NCBI RefSeq assembly: GCF_041320705.1
Contig: NZ_JBGGTQ010000004.1
Location: 372,001 to 436,000, forward strand
DNA from: Kineococcus mangrovi
GTDB lineage: Bacteria > Actinomycetota > Actinomycetes > Actinomycetales > Kineococcaceae
Direction of reading: 5' to 3'
Length of the DNA: 64,000 nt
Part shown: piece after piece, positions 8,957-17,038 of the stretch
Layout of the letters: every line of letters starts with the position of its first letter
How positions within the stretch are numbered: position 1 is the first letter of the stretch
Notes under the pieces: generated by a model
What the model saw: the letters and a program-made list of their open reading frames with translations, nothing else
What the model was told of the DNA's origin: nothing
The model's database searches: none
Made by a program: the position numbers and the translations under genes

Positions 8957-9960
8957 GCGCCTTGCCCGGCGCCCCCGACCGCACCGCCGTCCGGGGTGGC
9001 CCCCGCCCCCCGGCGGCGAGGCGGAAGCGGTGGACCTTCGACCGGGTCAGCCTCGTGGTCGTCTTCCTCGGGGTCCCGCTCGCGCTCTACCTGGTGTTCG
9101 TGCTCTACCCCTTCACCCAGGCGGCCTGGTACTCGCTGACCTCCTGGTCGGGGTTCACCGCCACGCAGGAGTTCATCGGGCTGGAGAACTACCGGCGGCT
9201 GCTGAGCGACGGGTTGTTCCTCAAGGCCGTCGGCAACAGCCTCAGCCTGCTCGTGGTCGTCCCCGCCGTGACGCTGGTGCTGAGCTTCGCGCTGGCCTGC
9301 CTGCTGACGTTCGGCGGCTCCTCGACCGGGGCCGTGCGCGGCCTGGCCGGGTCGTCCTTCTACCGCGTCGTGTCGTTCTTCCCGTACGTGGTGCCGGCCA
9401 TCGTCGTCGGCATCATCTTCGGTCGCGTCTACGACCCCAGCGCCGGTCTGTTCAACGGTGTCCTCACCGGGGTCGGCCTGGACCGCTTCCGGGACTTCGC
9501 CTGGCTGGGGGAACCCTCGACGGCGATGTGGGCGGTCATCGTCGTCATCGTCTGGGCCTTCGTCGGCTTCTACATGGTCCTGTTCGTCGCCTCGATCCGG
9601 GCGATCCCGGCGGAGATCTTCGAGGCGGCCCGCATCGACGGGGCCGGCCGCTTCCGGACGGCGGTGTTCATCGCCGCCCCCGGGATCGCCGGGTCGCTGC
9701 GCACGGCCTACGTCTACCTGGGCATCTTCGCCCTCGACGCGTTCGTCTTCCTGGCGGCGATGAACCCCGACGGCGGCCCGGGCAACTCCACGCTCGTCAT
9801 CACCCAGCAGATCTTCTCCACCGCGTTCACGCAGGGGCGGTTCGGGCTGGCCTGCGCGATGGGCGTCGTGCTCGCCCTGCTGACGTTCGTCTTCACGGGG
9901 CTGGTGCTCGGCATCGGTCAGGCGCTGGCCCGCCGCGACGCGAAGGGGGCGCGGGCATGA
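8953..9960 (+). CDS. sugar ABC transporter permease (MalF/UgpA type)
   Basis: 335-residue inner-membrane permease with six predicted membrane segments. The EAA loop (EIFEAARIDGAGRFRT), which docks the ATPase, is well conserved near residue 215. Both ends are translationally coupled: GTGA with the binding protein upstream and ATGA with the second permease downstream. No ATPase gene is in the operon, as is common in actinobacteria where one MsiK-type ATPase serves several importers. Confidence 0.93.
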   Translation: MSALPGAPDRTAVRGGPRPPAARRKRWTFDRVSLVVVFLGVPLALYLVFVLYPFTQAAWYSLTSWSGFTATQEFIGLENYRRLLSDGLFLKAVGNSLSLLVVVPAVTLVLSFALACLLTFGGSSTGAVRGLAGSSFYRVVSFFPYVVPAIVVGIIFGRVYDPSAGLFNGVLTGVGLDRFRDFAWLGEPSTAMWAVIVVIVWAFVGFYMVLFVASIRAIPAEIFEAARIDGAGRFRTAVFIAAPGIAGSLRTAYVYLGIFALDAFVFLAAMNPDGGPGNSTLVITQQIFSTAFTQGRFGLACAMGVVLALLTFVFTGLVLGIGQALARRDAKGARA

Positions 9961-10847
9961 GCGCCGTGACGCGTGACCCGGAGGCCGCCGTCGCCGCCCG
10001 TCCCGGACGGCGGGGCCCGTCGGGGGAGCGCACGGTCGCGATCGGTTCGCACACCGTCCTGGTGGTCTGGTCGCTGATCGTCCTGCTGCCGTTCGCCTGG
10101 ACGGTCGTCTCGAGCTTCAAGACGAACCAGGAGATCTTCGCCTCGCCCTTCTCCCTGCCGCGGGAGTGGCGGTTCCAGAACTACGTCGACGCCTGGGAGA
10201 CCGCCGGGATCGGGTCGTACTTCTTCAACTCGGTGATCGTCGTCGCCTGCGCGCTGGTGCTGACGATGCTCATGGGGGCGATGTCGGCCTACGTCCTGGC
10301 CCGGTTCGACTTCCGCGGCCGCACCGTGCTGCGCTACCTCATCGTGGCCGGGCTCACGTTCCCGGTGTTCCTCGCCGTCGTGCCGCTGTTCTTCATCCTG
10401 CAGCAGCTCGGCGTCCTGAACTCCCTGCCCGGGCTGATCCTCAGCTACGCCGCCTACGCCTACCCGTTCACCGTCTTCTTCCTCCTCAGCTTCTTCGAGC
10501 AGCTGCCGGGGGAGATCGCCGAGGCCGCCTCGATCGACGGCGCGAGCGAGTGGCGGACCTTCTTCCAGGTCATGCTGCCCATGGCCGGCCCGGGCATGGC
10601 GGCCGTCGCCATCCTCAACTTCGTCGGGTTGTGGAACCAGTTCCTGCTGCCGGTGGTCCTGAACTCCGACCGCAGCAACTACGTCCTGACCCAGGGGTTG
10701 GCCGCCTTCGCCTCCCAGGCGGGGTACGACGTCAACTTCGGGGCGCTGTTCGCCGGTGCGGTGATGACGGTCGTGCCGGTGCTCGTCGTGTACCTGGTGT
10801 TCCAGCGGCGGCTGCAGGGTGCGGTCTCGGCCGGCGGGCTGAAGTGA
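9957..10847 (+). CDS. sugar ABC transporter permease (MalG/UgpE type)
   Basis: 296-residue second permease with six predicted membrane segments and an EAA loop (EIAEAASIDGASEWRT) near residue 190. The start ATG overlaps the stop of the first permease (ATGA) and its own stop overlaps the kinase start (GTGA). It forms the heterodimeric channel with the preceding protein. Confidence 0.93.
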   Translation: MSAVTRDPEAAVAARPGRRGPSGERTVAIGSHTVLVVWSLIVLLPFAWTVVSSFKTNQEIFASPFSLPREWRFQNYVDAWETAGIGSYFFNSVIVVACALVLTMLMGAMSAYVLARFDFRGRTVLRYLIVAGLTFPVFLAVVPLFFILQQLGVLNSLPGLILSYAAYAYPFTVFFLLSFFEQLPGEIAEAASIDGASEWRTFFQVMLPMAGPGMAAVAILNFVGLWNQFLLPVVLNSDRSNYVLTQGLAAFASQAGYDVNFGALFAGAVMTVVPVLVVYLVFQRRLQGAVSAGGLK

Positions 10848-11827
10848 CACCAGCGGCCTCCGGGGTGGTGCTGGCCCTCGACGCGGGCGGCAGCACCACC
10901 CGGGCGCTCGTGCTGGACCCGGCCGGGCGGCCGCTGGCCCGGGCCGCGGCCGGTCCGGGGAACCCATCGGCCGTGGGCGTCCAGACCGCGCTGGGGTCGT
11001 TGCGCGCCGCCGTGTCGCAGGCCCTCGCCGGCGCCGGTCGCGGCGGGCGGGAGGTGCGGTCCACCGTGCTGGCGACCGCCGGGTCGGACCGGCTGGTCTC
11101 GCCCGAGACCCTGGTCGAGCACCTCGGGCTCGACCCCGGGGTCCCGTTCCGCCGGGTCTCCGACCTCCTGGCCATGTTCCACTCGGCGGCCGAGGAGGAC
11201 ACCGGTGCCGCGCTCGTGGCGGGCACCGGCTCCGTCGCCGCCCGGGTGCGCGACGGCGCCCTGGAGCGCGTGGTCGGCGGGAACGGCTGGCTGCTCGGGG
11301 ACGCCGGGGCGGGGTTCTGGATCGGGCGCGAGGTCGCGCGCGCCGTCACGTCCGACCTCGACGGCACCGGCCCGGCCACCGCCCTGACCCCGGCGCTGCT
11401 GGCCGAGTTCGGTCTCGTCGACGACCGCCGTCCCCGGGAGGGCCGGGCGTTCGTGCTGGGGGAGATCGTCGACCTCGTCCACGCCGCCGCTCCCGTCCGG
11501 CTGGCCCGGCTGGCTCCGGCCTGCTTCGCCGTCGCGGACGCGGGCGACGCGGTCGCGACCGGGATCGTGGCGGCGGCCCAGGAGGAGCTGGCCACCCTCG
11601 TGCGCGCCGTCGCCGGGCCGGGGCCGCTCGTCGTCGGCGGCGGGGTGTGGCGGCGCGGGGCGGCCGGTGCCCTCGCCCCCGGGCTGCGGGAGGCCCTGGC
11701 GGGCCGGGACGTGCTGCCCGCCGCCGACGGCCTGCTCGGCGCCGCGTCCCTGGCCCTGCGCGCCCTCGGCCTGCCGACCACGCCCCTGCGCGCCCTGCGC
11801 GGGGCCGGGGCCGACCCGCCGTCCTGA
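10844..11827 (+). CDS. N-acetylglucosamine kinase-like ATPase (BadF/BadG/BcrA/BcrD family)
   Basis: 327-residue ASKHA-fold kinase. The phosphate-1 loop LALDAGGSTTRALVLD is at residues about 9-24, with VAGTGSVA and GDAGAGFWIG matching the phosphate-2 and adenosine motifs. Characterised relatives phosphorylate GlcNAc, glucosamine or MurNAc. It is the last gene of the operon and overlaps the permease by GTGA. The product would feed the SIS-domain protein. The stop codon abuts the end of the convergent LysE gene with no gap. Confidence 0.88.
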   Translation: MTPAASGVVLALDAGGSTTRALVLDPAGRPLARAAAGPGNPSAVGVQTALGSLRAAVSQALAGAGRGGREVRSTVLATAGSDRLVSPETLVEHLGLDPGVPFRRVSDLLAMFHSAAEEDTGAALVAGTGSVAARVRDGALERVVGGNGWLLGDAGAGFWIGREVARAVTSDLDGTGPATALTPALLAEFGLVDDRRPREGRAFVLGEIVDLVHAAAPVRLARLAPACFAVADAGDAVATGIVAAAQEELATLVRAVAGPGPLVVGGGVWRRGAAGALAPGLREALAGRDVLPAADGLLGAASLALRALGLPTTPLRALRGAGADPPS

Positions 11828-12430
11828 TCAGGGGCCCGCGACGAGCTGCACCGCGAGCACGACCATCACGACGGCGACGCCGACGTCGAGGACCCGCCAC
11901 GCCGCGGGCCGGGCGAACACGGGCCGCAGCAGGCGTGCCCCGTGCCCCAGGGCCGTGAACCACGCGACGCTGCCGAGGGCGGCGCCGAGCCCGAACCACC
12001 AGCGCTCGTCGCCGTGGGCCGCGGCGACCGACCCGAGCAGGACGACGGTGTCGAGGTAGACGTGCGGGTTGAGCCACGTCAGCGCGGCCGTGGTCGCCAC
12101 GACTGACGCCAGCGGGACCGCGGCACCCGAGGGGTCGGCCCGCAGCGCACCCGGCCGCCACGCGCGCCGCAGCGCGAGCGCGCCGTACCCGAGCAGGAAC
12201 GCCGCCCCCGCCAGGCGCAGCACCGTCACCAGACCCGGTGCCGCCGCGACCAGCGCGCCCGCCCCCGCCACCCCGACGCCGATGAGCAGGACGTCGCTGG
12301 CGATGCAGACCGCGACGACGGCACCCACGTGCTCGCCGCGGACCCCCTGCTGGATGACGAAGGTGTTCTGGGCGCCGATGGCGACGATGAGGGACAGGCC
12401 GAAGGCCAGCCCGGCGAGGACGGTGAGCAC
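11828..12430 (-). CDS. LysE/ArgO-type amino acid exporter
   Basis: 200-residue membrane protein with about six hydrophobic segments and the LysE family N-terminal signature (GLSLIVAIGAQNTFVIQQG), which fits basic amino acid exporters of the LysE/ArgO group. It is divergent from a LysR-type gene in the classical lysE-lysG arrangement, so its expression probably depends on that regulator. GTG 12430 has TACCGT (12443-12438) 7 nt upstream and no ribosome-binding site, so a leaderless mRNA is likely. Confidence 0.93.
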   Translation of the reverse strand: MLTVLAGLAFGLSLIVAIGAQNTFVIQQGVRGEHVGAVVAVCIASDVLLIGVGVAGAGALVAAAPGLVTVLRLAGAAFLLGYGALALRRAWRPGALRADPSGAAVPLASVVATTAALTWLNPHVYLDTVVLLGSVAAAHGDERWWFGLGAALGSVAWFTALGHGARLLRPVFARPAAWRVLDVGVAVVMVVLAVQLVAGP

Positions 12431-12437
12431 GCCGACG

Positions 12438-12494
12438 ACGGTAGGCAGCGGCCCGCCCCGGCTCCAGCTCAGGAAACTGATCCACCTTTAGCAT
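12438..12494. promoter_or_regulatory. divergent lysE / lysG-type promoter region
   Basis: Two leaderless -10 elements face outward: TACCGT on the minus strand (12443-12438) for the exporter and TAGCAT on the plus strand (12489-12494) for the regulator. The 44 bp between them would hold the LysR-type binding site. Confidence 0.6.
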
Positions 12495-12500
12495 CGCTTC

Positions 12501-13424
12501 ATGGGCGGGAGCGTCGACTGGGACCTGGCGCAGTTGCGCGCCCTCGCCGCCGTCGTCGCCGAGGGCTCGTTCGAGGCGGCCGCCCGGACGTTGCACGTCA
12601 CGCCGTCGGCGGTCAGCCAGCGGTTGCGCGCCCTCGAGACCGCCGCCGGACGGCCCCTGCTCGTCCGCAGCCGTCCGCCGCGTCCGACCCGGGCCGGCCG
12701 GTCCGTGCTCCGGTTCGCGCGTGAGGTGGAGCTCCTCGCGGCCGAGGCGGAACGGGCGGTCCGCCCCGCCGACGCGCTGCCCGTCCTGCCGGTCGCCGTC
12801 AACGCCGACTCCCTCGCGACGTGGTTCCTGCCCGCGCTCGCGCCGCTGGCGGCCGAGTTCTGCTTCGACCTGCGCCGCGAGGACCAGGAGCGGACCCACG
12901 AACTGCTGCGCTCCGGCAGCGTCGTCGCGGCGGTGACGACCGAGGCCGACCCGGTGCCCGGGTGCCGGGCGACGCGCCTCGGTGCCGTGCACTACCAGCC
13001 GTTCGCCACCGCGGCGTTCGTCCGGCGGTGGTTCCCCGACGGCGTCGGCCCGGACGCCCTCGCCCGGGCGCCCCTCGTGGTCTTCGACCGCGACGACGAC
13101 CTGCAGGACAGCTGGCTGCGCCGGCACGGCGGCGGGGGACCAGGGGCACCAGGGGGGCCAGGGGGGCCGCGGCACCACGTCCCCGCGACGGCCGACCACG
13201 GCGAGGCCGTCCGGCTGGGGTTCGGGTGGGGACTGCTGCTGCCGGAGCAGGTGGCGGGCGGGCGGGGGGACGGGCTCGTCGACCTCGACCCCGGCGGTGG
13301 GCTCGACGTCGACCTGCACTGGCAGCGGTGGAAGGTCGCCTCACCGGCCGTGGACCGGCTCAGCGGGGCCGTCCTGGCCGCGTGGCGCCCCGGTGGCGGG
13401 GACGGGACCGCGGGACGACCCTGA
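12501..13424 (+). CDS. LysR-type regulator, ArgP/LysG family
   Basis: 307-residue LysR-type regulator. The winged HTH is at residues 5-65 (AAARTLHVTPSAVSQRLRALE), the ligand domain follows. ArgP/LysG proteins activate the divergent exporter gene in response to Lys or Arg. ATG 12501 has TAGCAT 6 nt upstream and appears leaderless. Near residue 214 there is a Gly/Pro-rich insertion (GGGGPGAPGGPGGP) encoded by a G-tract-rich run at 13131-13170, which is not typical of the family and probably sits in a surface loop. Confidence 0.92.
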   Translation: MGGSVDWDLAQLRALAAVVAEGSFEAAARTLHVTPSAVSQRLRALETAAGRPLLVRSRPPRPTRAGRSVLRFAREVELLAAEAERAVRPADALPVLPVAVNADSLATWFLPALAPLAAEFCFDLRREDQERTHELLRSGSVVAAVTTEADPVPGCRATRLGAVHYQPFATAAFVRRWFPDGVGPDALARAPLVVFDRDDDLQDSWLRRHGGGGPGAPGGPGGPRHHVPATADHGEAVRLGFGWGLLLPEQVAGGRGDGLVDLDPGGGLDVDLHWQRWKVASPAVDRLSGAVLAAWRPGGGDGTAGRP

Positions 13425-13429
13425 CCTGC

Positions 13430-13918
13430 GTGAGCGAATCCTGCTGGGACTACCCGCGGCCGCCGCGGCTCGAACCCGCGCGCCGGCGGGTGCGGATCCA
13501 CGACCCCGAGGGCCGGCTGGTCGTCGACGTCCTCCCGGACGAACGGGTCCCGCGGGCCTGGCGCGTGCTGGAGACGTCGCACCCGCCGACGTACTACGTG
13601 GCGGCCGAGGCGGTGCTGCCCGGCGCGGTTCGGCCGGTCGAGGGGCGCAGTTGGTGCGAGTGGAAGGGGCAGGCGTCCTACGTCGACCTCGTGGCCGAGG
13701 ACGGTCGGGTGCTGCGCCCGCGGGCCGCCTGGTTCTACCGCGACCCGACGCCGGCGTACGCGGCGCTCACCGGGGCCCTGGCCTTCTACCCCTCGGGGGT
13801 GCGCTGCCTGCTCGACGAGGAGGAGGTCCAGGCGCAGGAGGGGGACTTCTACGGCGGGTGGATCAGTGCGGAGGTGACCGGGCCGTTCAAGGGAGCGCCG
13901 GGCACCCTGGGGTGGTGA
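13430..13918 (+). CDS. DUF427 domain-containing protein
   Basis: 162-residue protein of the DUF427 family, with the family features HPPTYYVAAEAVLPG, WCEWKGQASYVDL and an aromatic-rich C-terminus (EGDFYGGWI). The fold is small and beta-rich; no function is established. GTG 13430 begins 5 bp after the LysR stop, so the two may be co-transcribed. An unrelated insertion is not seen. Confidence 0.88.
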   Translation: MSESCWDYPRPPRLEPARRRVRIHDPEGRLVVDVLPDERVPRAWRVLETSHPPTYYVAAEAVLPGAVRPVEGRSWCEWKGQASYVDLVAEDGRVLRPRAAWFYRDPTPAYAALTGALAFYPSGVRCLLDEEEVQAQEGDFYGGWISAEVTGPFKGAPGTLGW

Positions 13919-13972
13919 GGGCCGCCGGTGCGAGGGCCGGAGACGGCGGTGCCGTCCCCGGCCGGGCCGCGC

Positions 13973-14242
13973 TCAGCGAGCGCGACCACCGCGCAGGGCT
14001 CCGACGATCGAGACGCCGATCGCGGCGATGACGACCTGGATGACCAGTTCGATCCAGTCGATGCCGGGGGTGTCGGAGACGCCGACGGCGGCGGCGATGG
14101 CCGTACCGATGAGGGCCGCGACGATGCCGACGAGGATCGTGAGCAGGATCGAGATGTTCTGCTTGCCGGGCAGCACCAGGCGCGCGAGGGCGCCGATGAT
14201 GAGCCCGACGATGATGGCGGTGATGATGCCGGTGACGGTCAC
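13973..14242 (-). CDS. GlsB/YeaQ/YmgE family stress-response membrane protein
   Basis: 89-residue very hydrophobic protein with three membrane segments and the family pattern IVGLIIGALARLVLPG near the N-terminus. Members are transglycosylase-associated stress proteins of unclear biochemistry. GTG 14242 has a strong GGAGGAA site 5 nt upstream. It is monocistronic; about 200 bp separate it from the lipoprotein gene upstream on the same strand. Confidence 0.9.
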   Translation of the reverse strand: MTVTGIITAIIVGLIIGALARLVLPGKQNISILLTILVGIVAALIGTAIAAAVGVSDTPGIDWIELVIQVVIAAIGVSIVGALRGGRAR

Positions 14243-14444
14243 GAGTTCCTCCAGTTATCCGGGACCCGGGGATCTGTGCGGGCCGCACCGGGTCCCTGCC
14301 GGTTCCCGGTGCGCCCGAAGGTTTCCACGGTTCGAATCACCGCGCGCGCTGGAAATCGGCCGGTCGCCTGGACGGCGGGCGGGGTGACCACACGCCGTCC
14401 GTGGCGCTCGACGCTGCGTGTCCTGGGGGACGTGCGGCGGCCGG

Positions 14445-15767
14445 TCAGGAACCGTTCGTGGCGTTCATGGCCTGGGCGAACTCCTCCGGCGTGATGGTCA
14501 GCCCGAACAGCTTCTCGATGTTCTCCAGCAGCGCCTCGGCCGCGGTGGGGGAGAGCGCCTGGTCCCAGGACTGCTGGAACGCGGGTGCCTCCGACGCCAG
14601 GTCGTAGACGAACGTCAGCCAGTCGGCGTCCTCGCTGCCGCCGAACTGCTCGTCGGCGCCCACGACCACCGGGACCGACCCGGCCTCGATCCAGGCCGTG
14701 GTCGTGGCCTCGGTCACCAGCCCGTCGGCGAAGAAGTCCATCGCCACCTGCTTGGCCTCGTCCGTGGCCTTGGCGGACATGGCGTAGTACCCCGCCGGGT
14801 TGCCGACGGCGTCGGCCATGTCGCCCTTCCCGCCGTCCACCGCCGGGAACCTGCTCCAGCCGAGGTTGCCGCCGGTCACGAAGTCGCCACCGTCGGTCTT
14901 CATGGAGCCGTAGACCCACGACCCGTGCAGCATCATGGCGGCCCTGCCGCTGTAGAGCAGCGCCTGGTCGGCGTTGGAGTCGGCCGTGATGGAGGCGAAG
15001 CCGTTGACGAACCCGCCGGCGCGCACGAGGTCCTGCACCTTGGTCAGGGCTTCGATCGACCCCGGCTGGGACCACCCGTCCGGCTGCCCCTCGTAGATGG
15101 ACGTGAACAGCTCCGGGCCGCCGATGCGGTCGTACAAGTACTCCAGCCACATCATGTTCGTCCACCGGGACTGCCCGCCGAGGGAGATCGGGGCCACCCC
15201 GGCGTCGTTGAAGACGGGGACCAGAGCCATCAGCTCGTCCCACGTCGTCGGCGGCTGCGCCCCGACCTGGTCGAACAACGCCTTGTTGTAGTACATGACG
15301 ATGGGCGAGACGACCTCGCACGGCATCGCGTAGATCCTGCCGTCGACCGTCGCCGCCCCGAACGCGCTGGCGAACAGCTCGTCCCGGAGGTCGGCGTGCT
15401 CGTCGAAGAACGGGGTGAGGTCCTCCACCTGGGAGCTCTTGACGTAGTCGCGCAACCCGCCGCCGCCCCAGGTCGGGATGATCGTCGGGGCCTGGTTCGC
15501 GCCGATGGCCGTGCGGATCTTGGCCTTGTAGGCGTCGTTCTGGAACGCGGACAGCGCGATCCGGCCGTCCTCGTGGCTGTCGTTGAAGGTCTCGACGGCG
15601 TCGGTGCGGATCCCCTCCGCGGGCTGGCCGGTGAGGATCCACATGGTGGCGCCGTCGCCGGCGGCCGCGCCGGGCCCGGAGTCGCCGCACCCGGCCAGCG
15701 TCGCGGCCAGGGGAGCGGCGCAGACCAGGGACAGGAAGGTGCGGCGGGCGGCGGTGGGGGACGTCAT
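14445..15767 (-). CDS. sugar ABC transporter substrate-binding lipoprotein (orphan)
   Basis: 440-residue family 1 solute-binding protein with a lipoprotein signal (lipobox LAGC, Cys near residue 27) and an ARR pair that may act as a Tat signal. ATG 15767 has GGGAGAG 4 nt upstream. It lies directly behind a LacI-type regulator with a palindromic operator candidate in its promoter, yet no permease or ATPase follows: the next gene downstream is the GlsB-like gene. It therefore must use permeases elsewhere or be a relict of a larger operon. Ligand unknown. Confidence 0.88.
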   Translation of the reverse strand: MTSPTAARRTFLSLVCAAPLAATLAGCGDSGPGAAAGDGATMWILTGQPAEGIRTDAVETFNDSHEDGRIALSAFQNDAYKAKIRTAIGANQAPTIIPTWGGGGLRDYVKSSQVEDLTPFFDEHADLRDELFASAFGAATVDGRIYAMPCEVVSPIVMYYNKALFDQVGAQPPTTWDELMALVPVFNDAGVAPISLGGQSRWTNMMWLEYLYDRIGGPELFTSIYEGQPDGWSQPGSIEALTKVQDLVRAGGFVNGFASITADSNADQALLYSGRAAMMLHGSWVYGSMKTDGGDFVTGGNLGWSRFPAVDGGKGDMADAVGNPAGYYAMSAKATDEAKQVAMDFFADGLVTEATTTAWIEAGSVPVVVGADEQFGGSEDADWLTFVYDLASEAPAFQQSWDQALSPTAAEALLENIEKLFGLTITPEEFAQAMNATNGS

Positions 15768-15846
15768 CGTTCTCTCCCGTTCGGACTGGTCCGGTGGGCG
15801 GCGGGGTGGTCCACCGGCGGGGCGGGACGCGGCGGTGCAGTCCCGT

Positions 15847-15856
15847 ATATCGATAT
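15847..15856. promoter_or_regulatory. LacI-type operator candidate (ATATCGATAT)
   Basis: A perfect 10-bp palindrome with a central CG, the hallmark of LacI/GalR operators, in an AT-rich island that stands out from the 74% GC background. It overlaps the likely -10 of the lipoprotein gene. Confidence 0.65.
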
Positions 15857-15885
15857 CATCGCCCCCGTCCGGCGGAGCCTGTCAA
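15855..15885 (-). promoter_or_regulatory. promoter of the orphan sugar-binding lipoprotein gene
   Basis: Consensus TTGACA (15885-15880, minus strand) overlaps the stop codon of the LacI gene. GATGAT (15860-15855) follows after 19 bp as a probable -10 and runs into the palindromic operator. Confidence 0.5.
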
Positions 15886-16898
15886 GGGCGGGCGGTCGAT
15901 TCCCGTTCGACCACCCGGAAGGACACGGTGACGTCCCGGGGCAGCTCCCCCGGGTTCGCGATCCGCCGCCCGAGCAGGTGGACCGTCTGGTCGACGAGGC
16001 CGTCGAGGTCGGGGGCCACCGACGTCAGCGAGGGGATGCGGAACCCGGAGTCCTCGACGTCGTCGAAGCCGACCACGAGGACGTCGTCCGGGACGCGGAC
16101 GCCGTGGTCGGCCAGCGCGCGCACGACGCCGAAGGCCAGGGTGTCGGTGACGCAGAAGATCCCGTCGGGGACCTCCCCCCGGGCGAGCAGGTCGCGGGCG
16201 CAGGCGGCGCCGGCGGCCTGCGTGACCCCTGCGTACGCCGCCGAGGCCCGCACCCCGCGTTCGCGGACCACCCGGGCGAACCCCTCGGCGCGCAGGACGA
16301 ACGCCGCCCCCTCGGGCAGGGTCACGTCCTGCAGGTCGGTCAGGGTCGGGAACCCCACGAGCGCGAGGTGGCGGCAGCCGCGGTCGAGCAGCAGGCGCGT
16401 GGCCGCCTCCGCGCCGGCGACGTTGGGCATGCTCACGTGGTCGACGGTCTGGTGCAGCTCCTGCTCCCCGAGCACGACGACGGGGACCTCGCGGCTGAGG
16501 GCGTTGAGCTCGCGCTCGGTGAGCCCGAGCGCGGCGATGACCAGGCCGTCGTAGGCGTTGAGCCGGGAGTCGCGGAACGCCGCGAGCTCGCCCTCGCGGC
16601 TGGCGTGCGTCTCCTCGACCACCGTCGCTCGCCCGGCCTGGGAGAAACCGAGGACTAGGCGGTGGGCGAGGCGGCTGTAGTAGTGGCTGTCGAGGGTGGG
16701 GACGGCGATGCCGACGACGCCCGTCCGTCCCTGCCGCAGGCTGCGGGCCGCGACGTTGACCTGGTACCCGAGCCGGTCGACCGCCTCGAGGACGACGCGA
16801 CGGGTCTCCTCGCTCACCGGGCGCCGGCCTGTCAGGGCGTTGGAGACGGTCATCGCCGAGACCCCGGCCTCCGCCGCGACGTCGCGCATCGTCACCAC
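15882..16898 (-). CDS. LacI family transcriptional regulator
   Basis: 338-residue repressor. The N-terminal LacI HTH (residues 4-50: MRDVAAEAGVSAMTVSNAL, then the hinge helix NVAARSLRQGRTGVVGI) precedes a periplasmic-binding-protein-like sugar domain. GTG 16898 (or GTG 16895, ATG 16889) follows AGGAGG by 8 nt. It most likely controls the downstream sugar-binding protein gene through the palindrome at 15847-15856 and perhaps remote permease genes. Confidence 0.93.
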   Translation of the reverse strand: MVTMRDVAAEAGVSAMTVSNALTGRRPVSEETRRVVLEAVDRLGYQVNVAARSLRQGRTGVVGIAVPTLDSHYYSRLAHRLVLGFSQAGRATVVEETHASREGELAAFRDSRLNAYDGLVIAALGLTERELNALSREVPVVVLGEQELHQTVDHVSMPNVAGAEAATRLLLDRGCRHLALVGFPTLTDLQDVTLPEGAAFVLRAEGFARVVRERGVRASAAYAGVTQAAGAACARDLLARGEVPDGIFCVTDTLAFGVVRALADHGVRVPDDVLVVGFDDVEDSGFRIPSLTSVAPDLDGLVDQTVHLLGRRIANPGELPRDVTVSFRVVERESTARP

Positions 16899-17038
16899 CG
16901 CCGTGTCCTCCTGTCCCGCCGGGCCGTTCCGGGGCAGAAACTACCGCCGTCGGTCCTCCCCGGACGGCGCGACGACCCGGGGACGCCCGCGACCCGGGCG
17001 TCGGGCCGTTCGCCCCCACCCCGCAAACCCCGGGTGGT

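Noticed and set aside
13131-13170. GGGGCCA-type run as a possible small CRISPR or VNTR array
   Set aside because: The units are irregular and lie inside the regulator's reading frame; it is a coding low-complexity tract.
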